Source: DATMNI01 sp035570275 (lineage in GTDB: Bacteria; Acidobacteriota; Terriglobia; Bryobacterales; Bryobacteraceae). From it: a stretch of 64,000 nucleotides of DNA. Each line of letters starts with the position of its first letter. Within the stretch, counting starts at the first letter, position 1. The stretch spans positions 54,742 to 118,741 of the forward strand of contig DATMNI010000440.1 of NCBI GenBank assembly GCA_035570275.1, in the 5' to 3' direction. Positions 62,068 to 64,000 of the stretch are shown in pieces. The position numbers were made by a program, and so were the translations under genes. The notes below the pieces were generated by a model that was not told the origin of the DNA, did no database searches, and was given only the letters and a program-made list of their open reading frames with translations.

Positions 62068-62901
62068 ATGAGAAGGCTGGCCGTGTTCGCCTTGGTCCTC
62101 TTCGGCACGCTGCTGGCGCAGCGGTTCGGCGGGCTGCTCGCCCAGCGGCCGTTTCGCGAATACCCGGGCATCGAATACAACACCTTCCCGCTGCCGGCCG
62201 ATTACCAGGAGAAAACCGAGTGGGCCTTTGCGCGGCTCATGTACCCGTCCGCGCCCGGCTCGCGTTACACCCGCTGGGGCGCGGACTGGCGCGAAGGCAA
62301 TACCGCCTGGACACAGGACTACCCGCGCGCCGACCGCCACTTCTCGCGGGCCATCCGCCGCCTGACCCGCATTCACGTGCGCTCGGCGGAGCAACCGGTC
62401 AACCTGGATGACGATGGCGACGTCAACAACTGGCCCTGGCTGTACGCCGTTCAGGTGGGCCAGTGGCAACTCACCGACGCGCAGGTCAAGGTGTTCCGCG
62501 AATACCTGCTGCGCGGCGGTTTCTTCATGTGCGACGATTTCTGGGGCCAGTACGAATGGGACCGGTTTCTCGCCACCATGAAGCGCGTGTTCCCGGAGCG
62601 GCAAGTGGTGGACCTGCCGGACAGCGACGCGATTTTCCACGTGGTCTACGATTTGGACGAGCGCTACCAGGTCCCCGGCCAACGGTTTGTTTATTCCGGC
62701 ACCACCGAAAAATGCCAGGGCTGTCCGGCTCGATGGCGCGGTATCTATGACGACAAGGGCCGCGTGATGGCGGCGATGACATTCCAGTCCGACCTGGGCG
62801 ATTCCTGGGAATGGGCCGACTACCCGGCCTACCCGGAACGCTTTTCGGCGCTGGGAATCCGCATCGGCATAAATTATGTGGTGTACGCCATGACTCACTG
62901 A
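62068..62901 (+). CDS. DUF4159 domain protein, exported
   Basis: A 277-residue protein with a signal peptide (VFALVLFGTLLAQ) and a DUF4159 domain: FARLMYPSA, YPRADRHFSRAIRRL, NWPWLYAVQVGQWQLT, EYLLRGGFFMCDDFWG and MKRVFPER. The fold resembles a glutamine-amidotransferase-like flavodoxin fold, and relatives lie near MoxR/VWA gene sets or alone; the function is unknown. A CxxC pair (CQGC) is present near residue 213. The gene ends inside the first of two direct repeats. Confidence 0.82.
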   Translation: MRRLAVFALVLFGTLLAQRFGGLLAQRPFREYPGIEYNTFPLPADYQEKTEWAFARLMYPSAPGSRYTRWGADWREGNTAWTQDYPRADRHFSRAIRRLTRIHVRSAEQPVNLDDDGDVNNWPWLYAVQVGQWQLTDAQVKVFREYLLRGGFFMCDDFWGQYEWDRFLATMKRVFPERQVVDLPDSDAIFHVVYDLDERYQVPGQRFVYSGTTEKCQGCPARWRGIYDDKGRVMAAMTFQSDLGDSWEWADYPAYPERFSALGIRIGINYVVYAMTH

Positions 62902-62931
62902 CGGTGCACGTGCCGATGTTGCGCCTATAAT
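62889..62931 (+). repeat. Direct repeat copy A flanking the higBA segment
   Basis: Runs from CATGAC in the last codons of the DUF4159 gene, through its TGA and CTGACGGTGCACGTGCCG, to GCGCCTATAAT. Copy B is at 63722-63763. The TATAAT of this copy has no gene start behind it. Confidence 0.8.
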
Positions 62932-63074
62932 CCAACGACTGATCGGACAGGAAAACGTTCGCCGGATCGACCAGCCGTTGCGCTTCCACCCGGAACAACA
63001 TTGCTTTTGAGCAGGAAGGCCTCCAAACTTTCGTCGCGAGAACTTCAACGGATTGTATGGAGACAACTATCTAG

Positions 63075-63103
63075 TTGACACTGTAAACTAAATAATTTAC
63101 ACT
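63075..63103 (+). promoter_or_regulatory. higBA promoter with operator-like inverted repeat
   Basis: TTGACA (63075-63080), 17 bases, TACACT (63098-63103), then seven bases to the higB ATG. TGTAAA and TTTACA with eight bases between form an inverted repeat inside the promoter, the likely binding site for HigA autorepression. The only clear -35/-10 pair in the window. Confidence 0.7.
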
Positions 63104-63110
63104 GAGAGGA

Positions 63111-63386
63111 ATGATCGGTGGTTTCATACATAAAGGGCTTGAAGAGATTCACCTCACCGGCAAAACACGCCGGATCGGCGCCGATCATCTCAGGAAGTGC
63201 GTGCGCATCCTGCAATTGCTGGAGGTGGCGGGGCAGCCGGAGGACCTGAACATCGCCGGCTTTCGCTTCCACAGCCTGCAAGGCAACCCGAAGCGCTGGT
63301 CGGTTCGCGTGACCGGGAATTACCGGATCACTTTCGGCTGGTCGGGCGAAAACGCCTTGGATGTCGATTTCGAAGACTACCATTAG
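63111..63386 (+). CDS. higB: HigB-type toxin (RelE superfamily mRNA interferase)
   Basis: A 91-residue toxin starting MIGGFIHKGLEEIHLTGKTR, the opening of the HigB family, with HLRKCVRILQLLEVAGQPEDL and LQGNPKRWSVRVTGNYRITF before the C-terminal DVDFEDYH. The R/K/Y residues of the ribosome-dependent RNase site are present and length is full. The toxin comes first, the HigBA gene order. ATG 63111 is immediately preceded by GAGAGGA, too close to serve as a ribosome binding site, and seven bases after TACACT. Confidence 0.9.
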   Translation: MIGGFIHKGLEEIHLTGKTRRIGADHLRKCVRILQLLEVAGQPEDLNIAGFRFHSLQGNPKRWSVRVTGNYRITFGWSGENALDVDFEDYH

Positions 63387-63396
63387 GGAGGAAGTT

Positions 63397-63720
63397 ATGA
63401 AGAGAAAGAACGGACTGCCGCCGGTCCATCCGGGCGAGATTATCAAGAAAGACATCCTGCCGTCTGTCGGCCTGTCCGTGACAGCCGCGGCCAAAGCTCT
63501 TGGCGTTTCCCGCCAGATGCTGCACGACATTCTGGCGGAGCGCAAACCTCTGTCCGTCGTCATGTGCCTGAAGGTGTCCCGCCTGTTTGGCAGCTCGCCG
63601 GAAGTATGGATGCGCCTACAGGCCGGCTACGACCTGAAGAAGACTGAGCAAAACAAGAAGGTCATGGCACGCGTAGCGCGGATCGTGCCTGTAAAGCCGG
63701 TCGAAGAAGTACGGGCCTGA
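63397..63720 (+). CDS. higA: HigA-type antitoxin (XRE family)
   Basis: A 107-residue antitoxin. VHPGEIIKKDILPSVGLSVT is the HigA/VapI N-terminus and AAAKALGVSRQMLHDILAER the helix-turn-helix, followed by LFGSSPEVWMRLQAGYDL. It neutralises HigB and represses the operon. GGGAGG precedes the ATG at 63397, ten bases after the higB stop. Both genes intact, unlike the other two TA loci in the window. Confidence 0.9.
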   Translation: MKRKNGLPPVHPGEIIKKDILPSVGLSVTAAAKALGVSRQMLHDILAERKPLSVVMCLKVSRLFGSSPEVWMRLQAGYDLKKTEQNKKVMARVARIVPVKPVEEVRA

Positions 63721-63721
63721 A

Positions 63722-63763
63722 CATGACCCGCTGACGGTGCACGTGCCGGCTCGCGCCTATAAT
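63722..63763 (+). repeat. Direct repeat copy B, containing the SGNH gene -10 box
   Basis: CATGACCCGCTGACGGTGCA to GCGCCTATAAT, nearly identical to copy A at 62889-62931. Its TATAAT (63758-63763) is six bases before the ATG at 63770, so this copy is the working promoter of the SGNH hydrolase gene and predicts leaderless mRNA. Confidence 0.75.
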
Positions 63764-63769
63764 TAGTGC

Positions 63770-64000
63770 ATGAGACTTTTCTTTGCCGCTTCCGCGATGA
63801 CGGCGATGGCCTGGGCCCAGACGCCCGCACCGGCGCCAGACGCGCCGCCCGACATCGCCAAAGTCCAGGCCGCCCTGGACAGGTCCAACCGAACGCTGCG
63901 AGACTGGCCGGCCCTGGGACGCTACCACGACGCTAACAGCCAACTCGAGCCGCCAGCAGCCGGCGAAGAGCGCGTGGTCTTCATGGGCGATTCCATCACC
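63770..64000 (+). CDS. SGNH/GDSL-family hydrolase, N-terminal part
   Basis: The first 77 codons are inside the window. A signal peptide (MRLFFAASAMTAMAWAQ) is followed by a linker and RVVFMGDSIT, the block I strand with the nucleophile serine of SGNH esterases, at the very end. Members deacylate or desacetylate lipids and glycans. The rest of the catalytic triad is outside. Confidence 0.85.
   Translation, partial: MRLFFAASAMTAMAWAQTPAPAPDAPPDIAKVQAALDRSNRTLRDWPALGRYHDANSQLEPPAAGEERVVFMGDSIT

Noticed and set aside
62041..63066. A 341-codon minus-strand frame
   Set aside because: Antisense to the DUF4159 gene; His/Val/Gln-rich shadow composition.

Overview
The window looks like chromosomal DNA of a GC-rich acidobacterium close to Solibacter/Bryobacter (Bryobacterales). 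The main clue is a Solibacter-type TIGR03437 C-terminal domain at 52735-55485. Supporting clues are secreted proteins with bacterial Ig-like (Big_3_5-type) repeats, exported DUF1080, SMP-30 and isochorismatase-like hydrolases, a cytochrome/ankyrin protein of the planctomycete-acidobacterial kind, and many GTG/TTG starts. Taxonomy is inferred from family knowledge; no 16S gene or tRNA was seen.

Layout. 1-4.6 kb: end of a tripartite heavy-metal RND efflux system (adaptor C-terminus, CzcA-type pump, TolC-type channel). 4.8-11.2 kb: a small membrane protein, a broken vapBC toxin-antitoxin (TA) pair, a Tat-exported isochorismatase-like hydrolase, a TMTC-like membrane/TPR protein, thiL and an O-methyltransferase. 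11.5-18.7 kb: two large secreted Ig-repeat proteins with near-copy C-termini, and a CxxCH protein. 18.9-31.1 kb: an SDR, a heterodimeric ABC exporter coupled to an M20 peptidase, a nucleotidyltransferase pair, a zinc alcohol dehydrogenase, a CPBP protease, a LolA-like protein and a ygiB/ygiC-like pair. 31.2-35.8 kb: flagellar flgM-(flgN)-flgK-flgL facing a sigma-54 activator. 35.8-43.6 kb: a surface-glycan-type block (FkbH-like HAD, methyltransferase, sulfatase-like membrane enzyme, GT2, outer-membrane barrel). 44-50.3 kb: exported hydrolases (DUF1080, SMP-30, M55 D-aminopeptidase, RNase T2), a polytopic membrane protein and a second broken TA pair. 50.4-55.5 kb: two divergent membrane glycosyltransferase-like proteins with different beta-sandwich tails (malectin; TIGR03437). 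55.6-64 kb: cytochrome/ankyrin protein truncated by an IS1595-family remnant, an AlbA_2 (Schlafen-type) protein, a GT39-like enzyme, a DUF4159 protein, an intact higBA pair lying between direct repeats, and the start of an SGNH hydrolase.

Four patterns run across the window. (1) About ten genes have a TANAAT-type -10 box only 6-8 nt before the start codon, mostly without a Shine-Dalgarno, which predicts leaderless mRNAs. (2) Many otherwise ordinary proteins carry short in-frame tandem duplications, mostly of 12 or 15 bp; similar arrays lie between genes. (3) Three kinds of palindromic intergenic element occur: TGTGGGGCAG-bounded (three copies), GAGCC-CGACCGTTAGGGAG hairpins (two copies) and a CAGTCGTCAGT inverted repeat. 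(4) Three TA loci are present, two of them with intact antitoxin and truncated toxin.
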